The translations under genes were made by a program, and so were the position numbers. A stretch of DNA of 64,000 nt from Paenibacillus sp. LHD-38 (GTDB taxonomy: Bacteria > Bacillota > Bacilli > Paenibacillales > Paenibacillaceae). A model generated the notes under the pieces. The model was not told where the DNA came from. It saw only the letters and a program-made list of their open reading frames with translations, and ran no database searches. Position 1 is the stretch's first letter. Each line of letters begins with the position of its first letter. The stretch spans positions 56,250 through 120,249 of the forward strand of contig NZ_JAVIFU010000021.1 in NCBI RefSeq assembly GCF_031157315.1, in the 5' to 3' direction. Shown here piece by piece: positions 36,204 to 44,907 of the stretch.

Positions 36204-36234
36204 CTTGGACTAACGGCCCCATAAATGGAGCAAG
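36204..36234 (-). promoter_or_regulatory. Probable S6:S18 autoregulatory leader
   Basis: In the 65-nt rpsF leader, CTTG...CAAG ends enclose a small CCAT/ATGG hairpin and a GGGCCG segment with the CCG triplet expected in S6:S18-binding leaders. It ends a few bases before the ribosome site, so bound protein would block translation. Assigned by eye from family knowledge. Confidence 0.5.
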
Positions 36235-36260
36235 GAACGAGCTTCTGCTCGCATCTCAAT

Positions 36261-36289
36261 ACTATATCAAATCTACACGCCTATGACAA
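36261..36289 (-). promoter_or_regulatory. SigA promoter of rpsF-ssb-rpsR
   Basis: TTGTCA, 17 bp, TATAGT on the leftward strand. Confidence 0.75.
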
Positions 36290-36434
36290 GCAAAAATAAC
36301 AGAGATCTTGCTCAAATACGCTTTTTAGCCGATATCTGCTACTTATGCAAATCATCCTTACTGCAAATACTACCCCAGCGGACAGATGAAGCGTGCTTCT
36401 CTATAACGCGCCAAAATTATGCTGGAGGATGATC

Positions 36435-36620
36435 ATGATGGGTGAAGGTACAATCTTTTCGCCGGGAGACAGAGCTCCGAACGATGGCACTTATATCGAG
36501 GATGGAGTGAATTCATTTCACATGGGCATTCAAAATCCGAAAAAAGTTAGGCTTAACAAGGGAGAACGCTTTCCGGAAACAAGCAACCATGAACGCAAAT
36601 GGAAGCGTATGGGGCATTAG
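36435..36620 (+). CDS. YjzC-family small protein
   Basis: 61 residues with GEGTIFSPGDRAPNDGTYIEDG and a C-terminal GERFPETSNHERKWKR, matching the YjzC family, which is known in Bacillales but has no assigned function. GGAGG lies 6 bases before the ATG at 36435; the next codon is also ATG. It is read against its ribosomal-protein neighbours. Confidence 0.8.
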   Translation: MMGEGTIFSPGDRAPNDGTYIEDGVNSFHMGIQNPKKVRLNKGERFPETSNHERKWKRMGH

Positions 36621-36711
36621 TTTTTTCTGTTTTAATGAATGGTGAAGGGCTTCCTTGGTCATTCTAATTATCGACGGTGTAAGAGAGGTGTGGTTCCGTT
36701 GAACCATTTTG

Positions 36712-36775
36712 GCATGCGTAAACGACCGGCCCCGTCTTCTGACGGATCAGCATTCGTTTCGCAACGAGTACAGCC
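36712..36775 (+). repeat. Intergenic repeat, copy 5 (truncated, diverged)
   Basis: GCATGCGTAAACGACC start, CCCCGTC..GACGG, AGCATTCGTTTCGCAACG; the AT-rich half is missing. It lies in the 416-bp gap between yjzC and the Cdd1-like gene, which otherwise shows no gene. Confidence 0.6.
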
Positions 36776-36992
36776 TCAAGAGGATTTCGTTCACACAGGA
36801 TAGAAGCGGAGGGTTGTGCCAAAGACACATGTCTGTAACACATGCGCATTCGAGCATCGTTAGGAACAACCGTTCAAGCGGCCACCTAACATTGTGCTCA
36901 AAAGGAAAGCCCTGGCTGATTTACTCCGATTGACGAATGAAGAAACCAAGGTTTCATATGCTTGTCGTGAGAATTGATCGACTCAACCATCA

Positions 36993-37037
36993 ACCACCGT
37001 CAAGAAGAGGGCTCACGAGAGCCCTCTTCTCTATTTT
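36993..37037. terminator. Bidirectional terminator
   Basis: AAGAAGAGGGCTC, ACGA loop, GAGCCCTCTTCTC, TATTTTTAC, directly before the stop of the leftward Cdd1-like gene. Confidence 0.8.
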
Positions 37038-37495
37038 TACTCGTGCCAGCCTTTACTTGGGCGATCAGCAGGATAGCCATGCTGCGCTCGGTACAACTTT
37101 CGCTCCTGCGTAAAGTCCCACCATTGCTTATCGCTCCCTGGATGGTGCGCATGATGCACGGCAAGTCTCATCACATCTTCCACGCATGGATCCATCCAAA
37201 CGCCGTGCAGGCGCTCCAGACGCTCCACAAGCTGTGCTCCGCTTTCCCCGCCGCTTTTAATCTGTTCCAATGAATAAAAGCCCAGCTCAACTAAATTAAC
37301 GGACAGTCTTGGCCCAATGGATGGCACGCTTTGAAAGATAGCAAGCGCAAGTAACTGCTCGGCTCTCTTCACGGGCATTTCTAATATGACGCTTAGTTCA
37401 TTTGCGGAATAATCTTTAAAATCAATGAGCTTAATCTTTGCTTGTCTTAATTGCCTGCGCTCATCATCCGTTAAGGGCAGCCTGGGTGCACTCAT
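37037..37495 (-). CDS. Helix-hairpin-helix protein, Cdd1/pathogenicity-locus type
   Basis: 152 residues. The central helix-hairpin-helix (SVPSIGPRLSVNLVELGFYSLEQIKSG) and the following GVWMDPCVEDVMRLAVHHA match the Cdd1 family. Such domains bind DNA non-specifically; no catalytic domain is attached. GGGGAGG lies 10 bases before the ATG. Role unknown. Confidence 0.8.
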   Translation of the reverse strand: MSAPRLPLTDDERRQLRQAKIKLIDFKDYSANELSVILEMPVKRAEQLLALAIFQSVPSIGPRLSVNLVELGFYSLEQIKSGGESGAQLVERLERLHGVWMDPCVEDVMRLAVHHAHHPGSDKQWWDFTQERKLYRAQHGYPADRPSKGWHE

Positions 37496-37529
37496 AATAA
37501 TAATGGCCTCCCCGAAAACTCATATAAAT

Positions 37530-37561
37530 AAAAAAAAACGATTCGGCAATCGAATCGTTTG
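37530..37561 (-). terminator. Terminator of tRNA-Ser
   Basis: AACGATTCG, 5-nt loop, CGAATCGTT, then TTTTTTTT. Confidence 0.85.
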
Positions 37562-37573
37562 ACTGTTGTTGTA

Positions 37574-37664
37574 TGGCGGAGAAGGTGGGATTCGAACCCA
37601 CGCACGGTTTGACCCGCCTAGCTGATTTCGAGTCAGCCCCCTTGGGCCTCTTGGGTACCTCTCC
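37574..37664 (-). tRNA. tRNA-Ser (anticodon CGA)
   Basis: 91 nt with encoded CCA. The acceptor GGAGAGG pairs with CTTCTCC (one G-U). Anticodon stem GCTGA/TCAGC has loop CTCGAAA (CGA, reads UCG). A long serine-type variable arm and T arm GTGGG-TTCGAAT-CCCAC follow. Confidence 0.96.
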
Positions 37665-37741
37665 GCATGTAAAAATTATTTTATCATACAGCTTGTCTTC
37701 ATGCAAGTACTTATTCGGATTTTTTTAACAACTGATGCTTA

Positions 37742-37960
37742 CTAGCTTTCGGACATGCTTTCGCCTGCTGCTTTGGAACGAAGCACCTTCTTCATGTTTT
37801 TTTCGAATTTCGCTCTCGGTATAAGAACGCTGTGCTTACAGCCTACACATTTAATGCGAATATCCATACCCATCCGAATGATTTCCATTTCATTAGAGCC
37901 GCATGGATGCTGCTTTTTCATTTGAACAACATCGCCCAGCTCAAACTGCTTACGCTCCAC
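37742..37960 (-). CDS. DUF951 protein
   Basis: 72 residues. FELGDVVQMKKQHPCGSNEMEI, then IRIKCVGCKHSVLIPR; three cysteines (one CGS, one CxxC) suggest a small metal site. DUF951 proteins are widespread in Firmicutes near parAB and mscS; function unknown. Overlaps the end of mscS by 11 bases, so they are coupled. Confidence 0.88.
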   Translation of the reverse strand: MERKQFELGDVVQMKKQHPCGSNEMEIIRMGMDIRIKCVGCKHSVLIPRAKFEKNMKKVLRSKAAGESMSES

Positions 37961-38834
37961 TTTTCACGCCCCCTTTTTCATTGCGATGATAAGTAACCAT
38001 TCTCGGGTAAGGAATTTCAATGCCGCTAGCATCTAATGACTTCTTAATCTCCATATTTAATTTACGAGCCACAACCGGATGAGTATTGGGGCGACATTCA
38101 GCAATAACGCGCAATGTCACGCCAGTAGGAGCGATGGTCTGAATCCCGAGAACCTCTGGTGCATTAATTAAATTCTCGTCCTGCATCGATATCATCGTAT
38201 GGCGAATAACTTCAAGCGCGCGGTCAACCTCTTCTTCAAAGGCTATCGAAATATCCACAACAGCGATGCTGTTATTAATCGAGAAGTTCGTGACCTCATT
38301 AATCATACCATTAGGAACGATATGAACCTCCCCCGTCCAGCTTTGGATACGGGTTGTGCGGAGTCCGATAACTTCCACTGTTCCTTTAAACTGTCCCGTT
38401 TGAATGACATCGCCGACGGCAAATTGATCTTCCAGTACGATGAAAAATCCTGTAATAATATCCTTTACTAAGCTTTGAGCTCCAAAACCAATCGCAAGCC
38501 CCAGCACTCCTGCTCCCGCAAGCAACGGTCCTAAATTAATACCAAACTCAGAAAGGATCAGCATAACGGAAATGAAATAAACAACATACGAAGCTACATT
38601 TTTCAAGAGTTTGCCTACAGTTGTCATTCTTCGTGTATGACTAACTGGCCTTTTACTCTCACGTTCCAATATAACCCGATCAATTGTTTTATGTATAACC
38701 CATACAACTAATCGTCCAATAAACAAAAATAATATGACGCGCAAGGCTGAGCTGCCGAAAGCAGTCCATAACTCATTATCTGTCAACCATGCAACAATTT
38801 TATCAGATCGTTCTTTGATTGACATCGTTGACAT
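37950..38834 (-). CDS. Small-conductance mechanosensitive channel (MscS family, YkuT-like)
   Basis: 294 residues with three N-terminal membrane segments. The pore-lining helix (GPLLAGAGVLGLAIGFGAQSLVKDI) leads into the MscS beta domain (GQFKGTVEVIGLRTTRIQSWTGEVHIVPNG). It opens under osmotic downshift to release solutes. Upstream of and overlapping the DUF951 gene. Confidence 0.93.
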   Translation of the reverse strand: MSTMSIKERSDKIVAWLTDNELWTAFGSSALRVILFLFIGRLVVWVIHKTIDRVILERESKRPVSHTRRMTTVGKLLKNVASYVVYFISVMLILSEFGINLGPLLAGAGVLGLAIGFGAQSLVKDIITGFFIVLEDQFAVGDVIQTGQFKGTVEVIGLRTTRIQSWTGEVHIVPNGMINEVTNFSINNSIAVVDISIAFEEEVDRALEVIRHTMISMQDENLINAPEVLGIQTIAPTGVTLRVIAECRPNTHPVVARKLNMEIKKSLDASGIEIPYPRMVTYHRNEKGGVKSGA

Positions 38835-38867
38835 CGTTTTTCCTCCCTTATCTAACCATGATTAGCG

Positions 38868-39107
38868 CTACATCATAACTTGCTCGTACCCGGAATCAAT
38901 TGCTTTAAAGATGCCTCTAACCTCTACGTTTTCCTGAACGATGACTTCCTTCACCATCAATAAATCCTCTTCCGGAAAATGAATCGACAACGCACAACCA
39001 GCTGTTATTTCTTTTGGCGTTGGACAAATATCAATTTCGATTTCAGCATATTCGAGCAGCATCTCCGCACGCAATGCCTGCTGCGTAGAGTCAAACGCAA
39101 TTAACAC
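38868..39107 (-). CDS. DUF3343 protein, Se/S-carrier-like
   Basis: About 79 residues. LIAFDSTQQALRAEMLLEYAEIEI followed by PTPKEITAGCALSIHF is the DUF3343 (PF11823, putative Se/S carrier-like) signature with the conserved Cys in AGC. The frame opens far upstream, but the only good ribosome site, GGAGG, overlaps an in-frame ATG at 39122. I therefore place the start at the GTG at 39107, eight bases after it. A cysteine desulfurase of the type often found with this family lies about 1.3 kb away on the same strand. Confidence 0.8.
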   Translation of the reverse strand: MLIAFDSTQQALRAEMLLEYAEIEIDICPTPKEITAGCALSIHFPEEDLLMVKEVIVQENVEVRGIFKAIDSGYEQVMM

Positions 39108-39172
39108 GTGCAAGACCTCCATTTTTTCAGATGACAAACCATTTTGCAAACAAAATATCAAAACTATCTGAC

Positions 39173-39201
39173 GTATAAAATGGTTGTCCCATCCATATAC
39201 T
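39173..39201 (+). promoter_or_regulatory. Possible SigE-type promoter of yyaC
   Basis: GTATAAA, 14 bp, CATATACT resembles the mother-cell SigE pattern, 32 bp before the yyaC start. Tentative. Confidence 0.3.
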
Positions 39202-39232
39202 AGTAACATATCGGTATTATCGGAGGGATTCT

Positions 39233-39841
39233 ATGAAACTTTCATTTATTAAAGAAACGCCTTTGAAGGTACCTTACACTACAGCTAACGTTATAGGTAT
39301 GCTTGTTAATCGCTTAACCGCTATGCTGGAAGAAATGGCCGGCAACCGCCCCATCGTGGTCGTATGCGTTGGAACAGATCGATCAACGGGTGATTCATTA
39401 GGGCCTCTCATTGGAACGAATTTATCCAAATACCGCAGTCCTCATTTTTCATTATTCGGCACATTAGAAAATCCTGTCCACGCCATGAATTTAGATGATA
39501 CGCTTATAGAGATCAATCGTCGCTATCATAAACCTTTTGTTATCGGTATCGATGCTTGCCTCGGTCAAGTCTCAAGCGTAGGCAGTATTCAAGTGGGTGT
39601 CGGCCCTGTGCGTCCCGGTGCAGGCGTCAATAAAGATCTCCCTCCGGTTGGCGATATTCATATTACCGGCATCGTTAACGTAGGTGGCTTCATGGAATAT
39701 TTCGTGCTGCAGAACACACGTCTGCATCTTGTAATGAAAATGTCGGATATTATATCCCTTAGTCTCTTTACGGCGATTGCAAATAACGCGCATCTTATCA
39801 ATACTGCTCTTGAACAAACCGCTGCCTCGGATAATATTTAA
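39233..39841 (+). CDS. yyaC: Spore protease YyaC (DUF1256)
   Basis: 202 residues. VVCVGTDRSTGDSLGPLIG and GIDACLGQVSSVGSI give the germination-protease-like fold of YyaC, an expected sporulation protein. GGAGGG precedes the ATG. It is read against the surrounding genes, in the same position relative to parAB as in Bacillus. Confidence 0.92.
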   Translation: MKLSFIKETPLKVPYTTANVIGMLVNRLTAMLEEMAGNRPIVVVCVGTDRSTGDSLGPLIGTNLSKYRSPHFSLFGTLENPVHAMNLDDTLIEINRRYHKPFVIGIDACLGQVSSVGSIQVGVGPVRPGAGVNKDLPPVGDIHITGIVNVGGFMEYFVLQNTRLHLVMKMSDIISLSLFTAIANNAHLINTALEQTAASDNI

Positions 39842-39866
39842 GGATAACCGATTGCTTACCGATTGC

Positions 39867-40349
39867 TTACTTCGCTTCCAAAATGGCTTTACGCTCTTCT
39901 GGTGTCAAAGGATAAGCCGATTCGCCTTTTTCCACTGGCTTAGCATACACATAGCTAGTTTCTCTGCTATGTATACCCGAGAAAACGGCTCCGTCCTTTT
40001 CATCATTAATAATGGCAATTGAAAAACTAAGGTCGCTGCCTTGCTCGGCAAAAGCATTATATCGAATAACGCCAATCTTTCCTTTTTGATTAGGCAAAGT
40101 TGCCTGTACTTCGGTTAATTGTGATTTTAATTGTTTGTTTTCCTGTTGCTGTTCAGCTAGGCCTTCCTTCAATTCAACAATCACATTTTCAAAATTTGTT
40201 ACTCCTGTGTTCCCCATGACCGCTGTATACTGCTTACGCAGCTTTTTCAGCCGCCCGCCTATGACTGCTATCCAAATAAATAATATGATGACAAGTAAAG
40301 CTAATCCCACCGTAACAGCATTCATCGGATTTGATGTCCAGTCTTCCAT
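39867..40349 (-). CDS. DUF4446 membrane protein
   Basis: 160 residues: one N-terminal membrane segment (about 12-32), a coiled coil (about 55-85) and a C-terminal beta domain with KIGVIRYNAFAEQGSDLSFSIAIINDEKDG, the DUF4446 signature. Conserved near parAB in Firmicutes. Function unknown. Confidence 0.88.
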   Translation of the reverse strand: MEDWTSNPMNAVTVGLALLVIILFIWIAVIGGRLKKLRKQYTAVMGNTGVTNFENVIVELKEGLAEQQQENKQLKSQLTEVQATLPNQKGKIGVIRYNAFAEQGSDLSFSIAIINDEKDGAVFSGIHSRETSYVYAKPVEKGESAYPLTPEERKAILEAK

Positions 40350-40376
40350 CGTTGTTAATCCGCCCCCAATTCATTG

Positions 40377-41549
40377 CTATACCCCATACTGCTGTGCGAT
40401 TTCCTTTATGGCAGTTGTTAAAGCATCGATTTCCTCGTTTGTTGTAAATACACCAACACTAGCACGTATAGCTCCCGTCTCCGTTGTTCCAGCACAAGCA
40501 TGTGCGAGCGGTGTACAATGAAAGCCGGCTCGCACGGCAATCCGGTAATGCTGATCCAGAATAAATGACAGCTCCGATGGATCAACTCCGCCTAAGTTAA
40601 AAGCCACAATTCCTGTTCTCTGCTCACCAAGATCAGGCCCCAATAATTTGACACCATTAACAGACTTAAGACCTTCCAAAAGCCGCTGTGTCAATGTCCA
40701 TTCCTTAGTATGGATTTTCTCAACCGTCTCATTCAAAACATACTGAACACCGGCTTTGAGTCCCGCTATACCTGGTGTATTTTGTGTCCCGGCCTCATAT
40801 CGATCAGGTCTAACTAGAGGCTGCTCACGCGCCTCTGACTGACTCCCGGTTCCGCCATGTAATAACGGCACTAAATCAAACTCCGGATTGATGTACAGCC
40901 CTCCTGTGCCCTGTGGGCCAAGCAAACCCTTATGTCCTGGGAAAGCCAGCATATCAATTCCCATCCCTCTAACATCAATAGGAATTATACCTGCACTTTG
41001 GGCCGCATCTACAAGCAGCTTAATGCCATGTTTTTTTGTAAGCTCCCCAATTTCTGCAACAGGCATTATCGTTCCAAGCAAGTTTGAGCTGTGATTAACT
41101 ACGATGAGCGTTGTATTTGAACGTATGGCGCTGGCAACATCATCAATGTTCAAAAATCCACGTTCATCCGATTCCACGTAGGTAACTTCAATACCGATTG
41201 TTTGCTCTAGGTAATATAAGGGTCGTCTTACTGAGTTATGTTCAACCGAAGTTGCTATTACATGGTCGCCTGGTTTTAGCCAGCCCTTTATCGCCATATT
41301 TAATGACATGGTTGTGTTGGAGGTAAATGCAATATCATTCGGGTTTTTTATGTTGAATAGCTTAGCTAGATGCTTGCGCGTCTCAAATAAAATACGACTG
41401 GCCCGCACTGCCATAGCATGACTTCCTCTACCTGGATTAGCGGCGTCATTCAACATAGCATTAATGACTGCTTCTGTTACTTCGGGCGGTTTAGGCCAAG
41501 AGGTTGCTGCATGATCTAAGTAAATGACCGATTGTTCGTTATTAATCAC
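40377..41549 (-). CDS. Cysteine desulfurase-like class V aminotransferase
   Basis: 390 residues, PLP-dependent. PLP lysine Lys207 (FPGHKGLLG); two Cys near the C-terminus, Cys344 (AGFHCTPLAH) and Cys351, one of which should be the persulfide-forming residue. The family (TIGR01977-like) differs from housekeeping IscS/SufS and often occurs with Se/S-carrier proteins. GTG start after AAAGGTG. Confidence 0.88.
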   Translation of the reverse strand: MINNEQSVIYLDHAATSWPKPPEVTEAVINAMLNDAANPGRGSHAMAVRASRILFETRKHLAKLFNIKNPNDIAFTSNTTMSLNMAIKGWLKPGDHVIATSVEHNSVRRPLYYLEQTIGIEVTYVESDERGFLNIDDVASAIRSNTTLIVVNHSSNLLGTIMPVAEIGELTKKHGIKLLVDAAQSAGIIPIDVRGMGIDMLAFPGHKGLLGPQGTGGLYINPEFDLVPLLHGGTGSQSEAREQPLVRPDRYEAGTQNTPGIAGLKAGVQYVLNETVEKIHTKEWTLTQRLLEGLKSVNGVKLLGPDLGEQRTGIVAFNLGGVDPSELSFILDQHYRIAVRAGFHCTPLAHACAGTTETGAIRASVGVFTTNEEIDALTTAIKEIAQQYGV

Positions 41550-41580
41550 AAATTCACACCTTTCCTAGCTATCTTTTCAC

Positions 41581-41643
41581 AACAATGGCATACCTTAGTT
41601 TAATCTTTCAAAAGCAAGATTACAACTTAGGTATGCCATTGTT
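41581..41643 (-). terminator. Long nested inverted repeat after parB
   Basis: AACAATGGCATACCT...AGGTATGCCATTGTT (about 20 paired bases) encloses a second stem TAATCTT/AAGATTA. It follows parB on the leftward strand; the tail TGTGAAAAG is not T-rich, so it may be more than a simple terminator. Confidence 0.6.
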
Positions 41644-41652
41644 TGGTATAGA

Positions 41653-42504
41653 TTATGCCATATTTTGAAGCAGCTCTAGCAGTCTTTCCAAATCCTGTTT
41701 GCTATAATACTGAAGCTCTATTTTGCCTTTATCTTTTTGCTGTTTGATTTTAACAGTTGTTTTAAATCGTTCACGCAATGATTCCTCAAGATGATCGATA
41801 TAAGGATCACGCTTCCGTTGGGTTGGCTTGGTTATATCTTCAGGCTGCTTTGAATCGAGTTTTTGAATAGCCTCTTCCAAATCACGTACGCTCCACTCTT
41901 GTGAAACGGTCAGATCAGCTAATTCCTTCTGTGTTTTGTCATCCTTGATACCCACCAATGCCCTTGCATGTCCCATGGAAATTGTTCCACGTGAAACATT
42001 GTCTTTAATTTCCGTTGGCAATGAAAGCAGCCTTACAAAGTTTGCAATGTGCGAGCGAGACTTACCTACCTTCATCGAAAGTTCTTCTTGTGTGAGTTTG
42101 AACTTATCAATAAGAGCTTGATAAGCAACGGCAACCTCAATTGCATTCAAATCTTCACGCTGAAGATTTTCTATCAAAGCTATTTCCATTACCTGTTGGT
42201 CTGTGAAGGATCTAACTACAGCAGGTATGGTTGCATTTCCACAAAATTGAGAAGCGCGAAAACGTCTCTCCCCTGCAATGATCTCATAACCTTTCAAAAC
42301 GGTACGAACGATAATAGGTTGAATAATGCCATGTTGTTTTATGGATTCTGCTAATTCCTTTATGGAATCCTCATCAAATGTTTTTCTTGGCTGATACGGG
42401 TTAGGTCTTAGCTGCGTTAAAGAAATTTCAATCACTTTGTCATCGTCATTCACAGAAAGCGATGGGATAAGCGCATCCAGCCCTCTACCTAGCCGCTTGC
42501 TCAT
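41653..42504 (-). CDS. parB: Chromosome-partition protein ParB (Spo0J)
   Basis: 283 residues: N-terminal CTP-binding ParB domain with GERRFRAS at 78-85, a helix-turn-helix (SRSHIANFVRLLSLP) and a C-terminal dimer domain. It loads on parS and slides as a CTP clamp. The gene contains a parS site itself (41983-41998). Its start overlaps the parA end by 20 bases. Confidence 0.96.
   Translation of the reverse strand: MSKRLGRGLDALIPSLSVNDDDKVIEISLTQLRPNPYQPRKTFDEDSIKELAESIKQHGIIQPIIVRTVLKGYEIIAGERRFRASQFCGNATIPAVVRSFTDQQVMEIALIENLQREDLNAIEVAVAYQALIDKFKLTQEELSMKVGKSRSHIANFVRLLSLPTEIKDNVSRGTISMGHARALVGIKDDKTQKELADLTVSQEWSVRDLEEAIQKLDSKQPEDITKPTQRKRDPYIDHLEESLRERFKTTVKIKQQKDKGKIELQYYSKQDLERLLELLQNMA
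41983..41998. promoter_or_regulatory. parS site inside parB
   Basis: TGTTCCACGTGAAACA, an exact match to the Bacillota parS consensus, in parB as in Bacillus subtilis. Confidence 0.95.
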
Positions 42505-43258
42505 ACATAATCACTTCCTTTGCGAGTTCAAGATAAACTTCCGCACCTTTAGAACGTGGATCATATGTGATAATAGCTTGTCCATGTGATGGCGCCTCAC
42601 TCAAACGAACATTACGTGGAATAATCGTTTGATATACCTTTTGTTGAAAATACTTTTTAACCTCTTCAATTACTTGAATGCCTAAGTTCGTTCTTGCATC
42701 CAGCATGGTCAGAAGAACACCTTCGATTTGAAGAGATGTATTCAAATGCTTTTGAACGAGTCGAACCGTATTCAATAGCTGGCTCAACCCTTCAAGCGCA
42801 TAATATTCACATTGAATTGGAATAAGAACAGAATCCGCTGCAGTTAACGAGTTAATCGTCAAAATACCCAGTGAAGGAGGGCAATCAATCAAAACATAAT
42901 CAAAATCATCCTTGACCATATGTAAGGATTTTTTCAAGCGAAGCTCTCTTGATATTGTAGGAACTAACTCAATTTCCGCGCCAGCCAATTGAATGGTTGC
43001 CGGAATGATTTTCAATCCAGGGACACTGGTTTCAAACATGGCATCCTTCGGATGGACATCATTAATAAGCACATCATAAATGCAGTTCGTTACATCGCCC
43101 TTGTTAATACCTAATCCACTCGTTGTATTCCCCTGTGGATCAATATCGACTAGCAGTACTTTTTTACCAAGCGATGCTAGACAAGCAGCTAAATTGACAG
43201 ACGTTGTCGTTTTTCCGACACCGCCCTTCTGGTTGGCTATTGCAATAATTTTCGACAA
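42485..43258 (-). CDS. parA: Chromosome-partition ATPase ParA (Soj)
   Basis: 257 residues with the deviant Walker A KGGVGKTT at 11-18 and the DYVLIDCPPSLG switch. Drives origin segregation with ParB and, in relatives, modulates DnaA. Also called soj. Confidence 0.96.
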   Translation of the reverse strand: MSKIIAIANQKGGVGKTTTSVNLAACLASLGKKVLLVDIDPQGNTTSGLGINKGDVTNCIYDVLINDVHPKDAMFETSVPGLKIIPATIQLAGAEIELVPTISRELRLKKSLHMVKDDFDYVLIDCPPSLGILTINSLTAADSVLIPIQCEYYALEGLSQLLNTVRLVQKHLNTSLQIEGVLLTMLDARTNLGIQVIEEVKKYFQQKVYQTIIPRNVRLSEAPSHGQAIITYDPRSKGAEVYLELAKEVIMYEQAAR

Positions 43259-43435
43259 AACCGGCTCACCTCAATGTGTACAGCTTTTATGTGCTATTTC
43301 TAAGAAGTATAAGAAAGTCTAAACCTAAGTTGATAAGATTTAAATATGATATATCAATACCCGTTGATTTTAATAGTGATTTCAATATTAAAATGATTAC
43401 TCTATTAAAAAATGACTTCTGCTATAAATGGCATC

Positions 43436-43456
43436 GCCGCCCTCGGTGAGGGCGGC
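43436..43456. other. 9-bp GC-rich stem-loop between noc and parA
   Basis: GCCGCCCTC, GGT, GAGGGCGGC, perfect. No T-tract on either side, so it is not a standard terminator; it may mark an mRNA end or processing site. Confidence 0.6.
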
Positions 43457-43497
43457 ACAAAATAAACGTTTTATTATGGCAAATGCTTAATTTAATT

Positions 43498-44316
43498 CTA
43501 TCGTTTAGGGATTTTGATGACAATCTCATAATGATCATCGTGATCCTTTTCGTTCGTTTTAATTTGCAGACCAGAGCCAGAAACCATCTCAATCGATTGC
43601 CTAATTGTATTTAGAGCCAAACGTACATCCTTTGTAAAAGAGATACGCTTCGCTTTCTTTAATTTAGTCGATTCCTTTAAGAAGGCAATTCGAACCTCGG
43701 TTTGCTTTACATTTAAGTCTTTTGTGATAATCTCTTCTAGTACCTTAAGCTGAAGCTCTTCATTATCTAATGACAATAATGCACGAGCATGTCGTTCTGT
43801 AATTTTGCGTTCCATTAATGCCATCTTAATCGTATCATTTAGCATTAACAATCGCAATTTGTTGGCAATAGTGGATTGGCTCTTTCCTAGTCGCTGGGCA
43901 AGACTTTCTTGTGTTAATTGATGAAGCTCGATCAGTTTCTGATATGCAATCGCTTCCTCAATAGCCGACAAGCCTTCTCTTTGAAGGTTTTCAATTAATG
44001 CGATAGATGCCGTCTGCGAGTCATTGAATTCACGAACGATACCAGGGATGGTATCATAACCAAGCTTGGTAACCGCACGCCAACGGCGCTCCCCAGCAAT
44101 AATTTCATATCTTCCGTTTCGCATACGTACAACTATAGGCTGAATAACACCATGTGTTTTTATCGTCTGACATAATTCTTCAATTCGGTCGTCATCAAAA
44201 ATTGTACGCGGCTGAAATGGACTAGCGTCAATTTCTTGAATCGGTATTTGTCGAACTTCTTCTTGCGGTATGCGCTGCTCGGACAGGCCGAACAATCGAG
44301 AAAATTGTTCTTTCAT
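43498..44316 (-). CDS. noc: Nucleoid occlusion protein Noc
   Basis: 272 residues, a ParB paralogue with GERRWR at 75-80, HTH (SQSTIANKLRLL) and the N-terminal amphipathic helix (MKEQFSRLFG) that anchors Noc to the membrane. That helix, and its position upstream of parA next to rsmG, distinguish it from ParB. A GTG start at 44331 is less likely. Confidence 0.93.
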   Translation of the reverse strand: MKEQFSRLFGLSEQRIPQEEVRQIPIQEIDASPFQPRTIFDDDRIEELCQTIKTHGVIQPIVVRMRNGRYEIIAGERRWRAVTKLGYDTIPGIVREFNDSQTASIALIENLQREGLSAIEEAIAYQKLIELHQLTQESLAQRLGKSQSTIANKLRLLMLNDTIKMALMERKITERHARALLSLDNEELQLKVLEEIITKDLNVKQTEVRIAFLKESTKLKKAKRISFTKDVRLALNTIRQSIEMVSGSGLQIKTNEKDHDDHYEIVIKIPKR

Positions 44317-44331
44317 ATCGATAATTACCAC

Positions 44332-44879
44332 CCGATCATGAGATAAACCTTGTTTTTAATCACTTCAAATGAAACCATTCTTTCCAAAAGGTCATAGAAA
44401 TCATGCGTTTCATATAAAATGCAGCACCCAGACAGTTATGTAGTAAGAAGGGCTGCTATTCTATTAAAAAGCAATTACAAGGTTTTTGCAATAAATACGC
44501 TTCAGCAGTAAGATTGGTTCATTGCCAATTGGATTAATTCGGTTACGAGAACCTATCTCAGGTAATAATCGTCAACTGCACGGCGAACATCCATAACAAA
44601 ATTCATTCGGAAATGATAGGAGAGGCTTTGTTTCAAATATAATCAAGTATAGCTGTGTAACTTATACGATGCTTATATTTATCCGCGCTGCGAACAGCTG
44701 CCTTTTCATGACATGCTATTTTGTTCGCTGCCTAACGGTGTCGTCCAGTCTCTTCATCTATCTTAAGAATTCGACTATAGCTGGACGATCTCCTGCTTGA
44801 CACTAGTTCTGAATGAATAATTGTTGTATAAATATGGCGATTCATATATGAATGATAATTGTTAATATAATCTCTCATT
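44332..44879. other. Gene-free stretch between rsmG and noc
   Basis: About 550 bp without a coding frame that has a ribosome site. Seen in it: imperfect AGCAGCCC/GGGTGCTGC hairpin around 44423-44458 (a possible terminator of rsmG-side transcription, leftward) and CGTCCAG/CTGGACG inverted repeats around 44735-44786. Confidence 0.5.
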
Positions 44880-44895
44880 TGTTTCACGTGGAACA
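44880..44895. promoter_or_regulatory. parS site beside rsmG
   Basis: TGTTTCACGTGGAACA is the exact reverse complement of the site in parB. It lies 12 bp past the rsmG stop. Confidence 0.93.
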
Positions 44896-44907
44896 TTGCA
44901 ATGATTG

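Noticed and set aside
36709..36933. 74-codon plus-strand frame
   Set aside because: It overlaps the diverged repeat copy, has no ribosome site and no recognisable domain.
43436..43456. noc terminator
   Set aside because: Strong hairpin, but no T-tract on either strand; reported as a stem-loop only.
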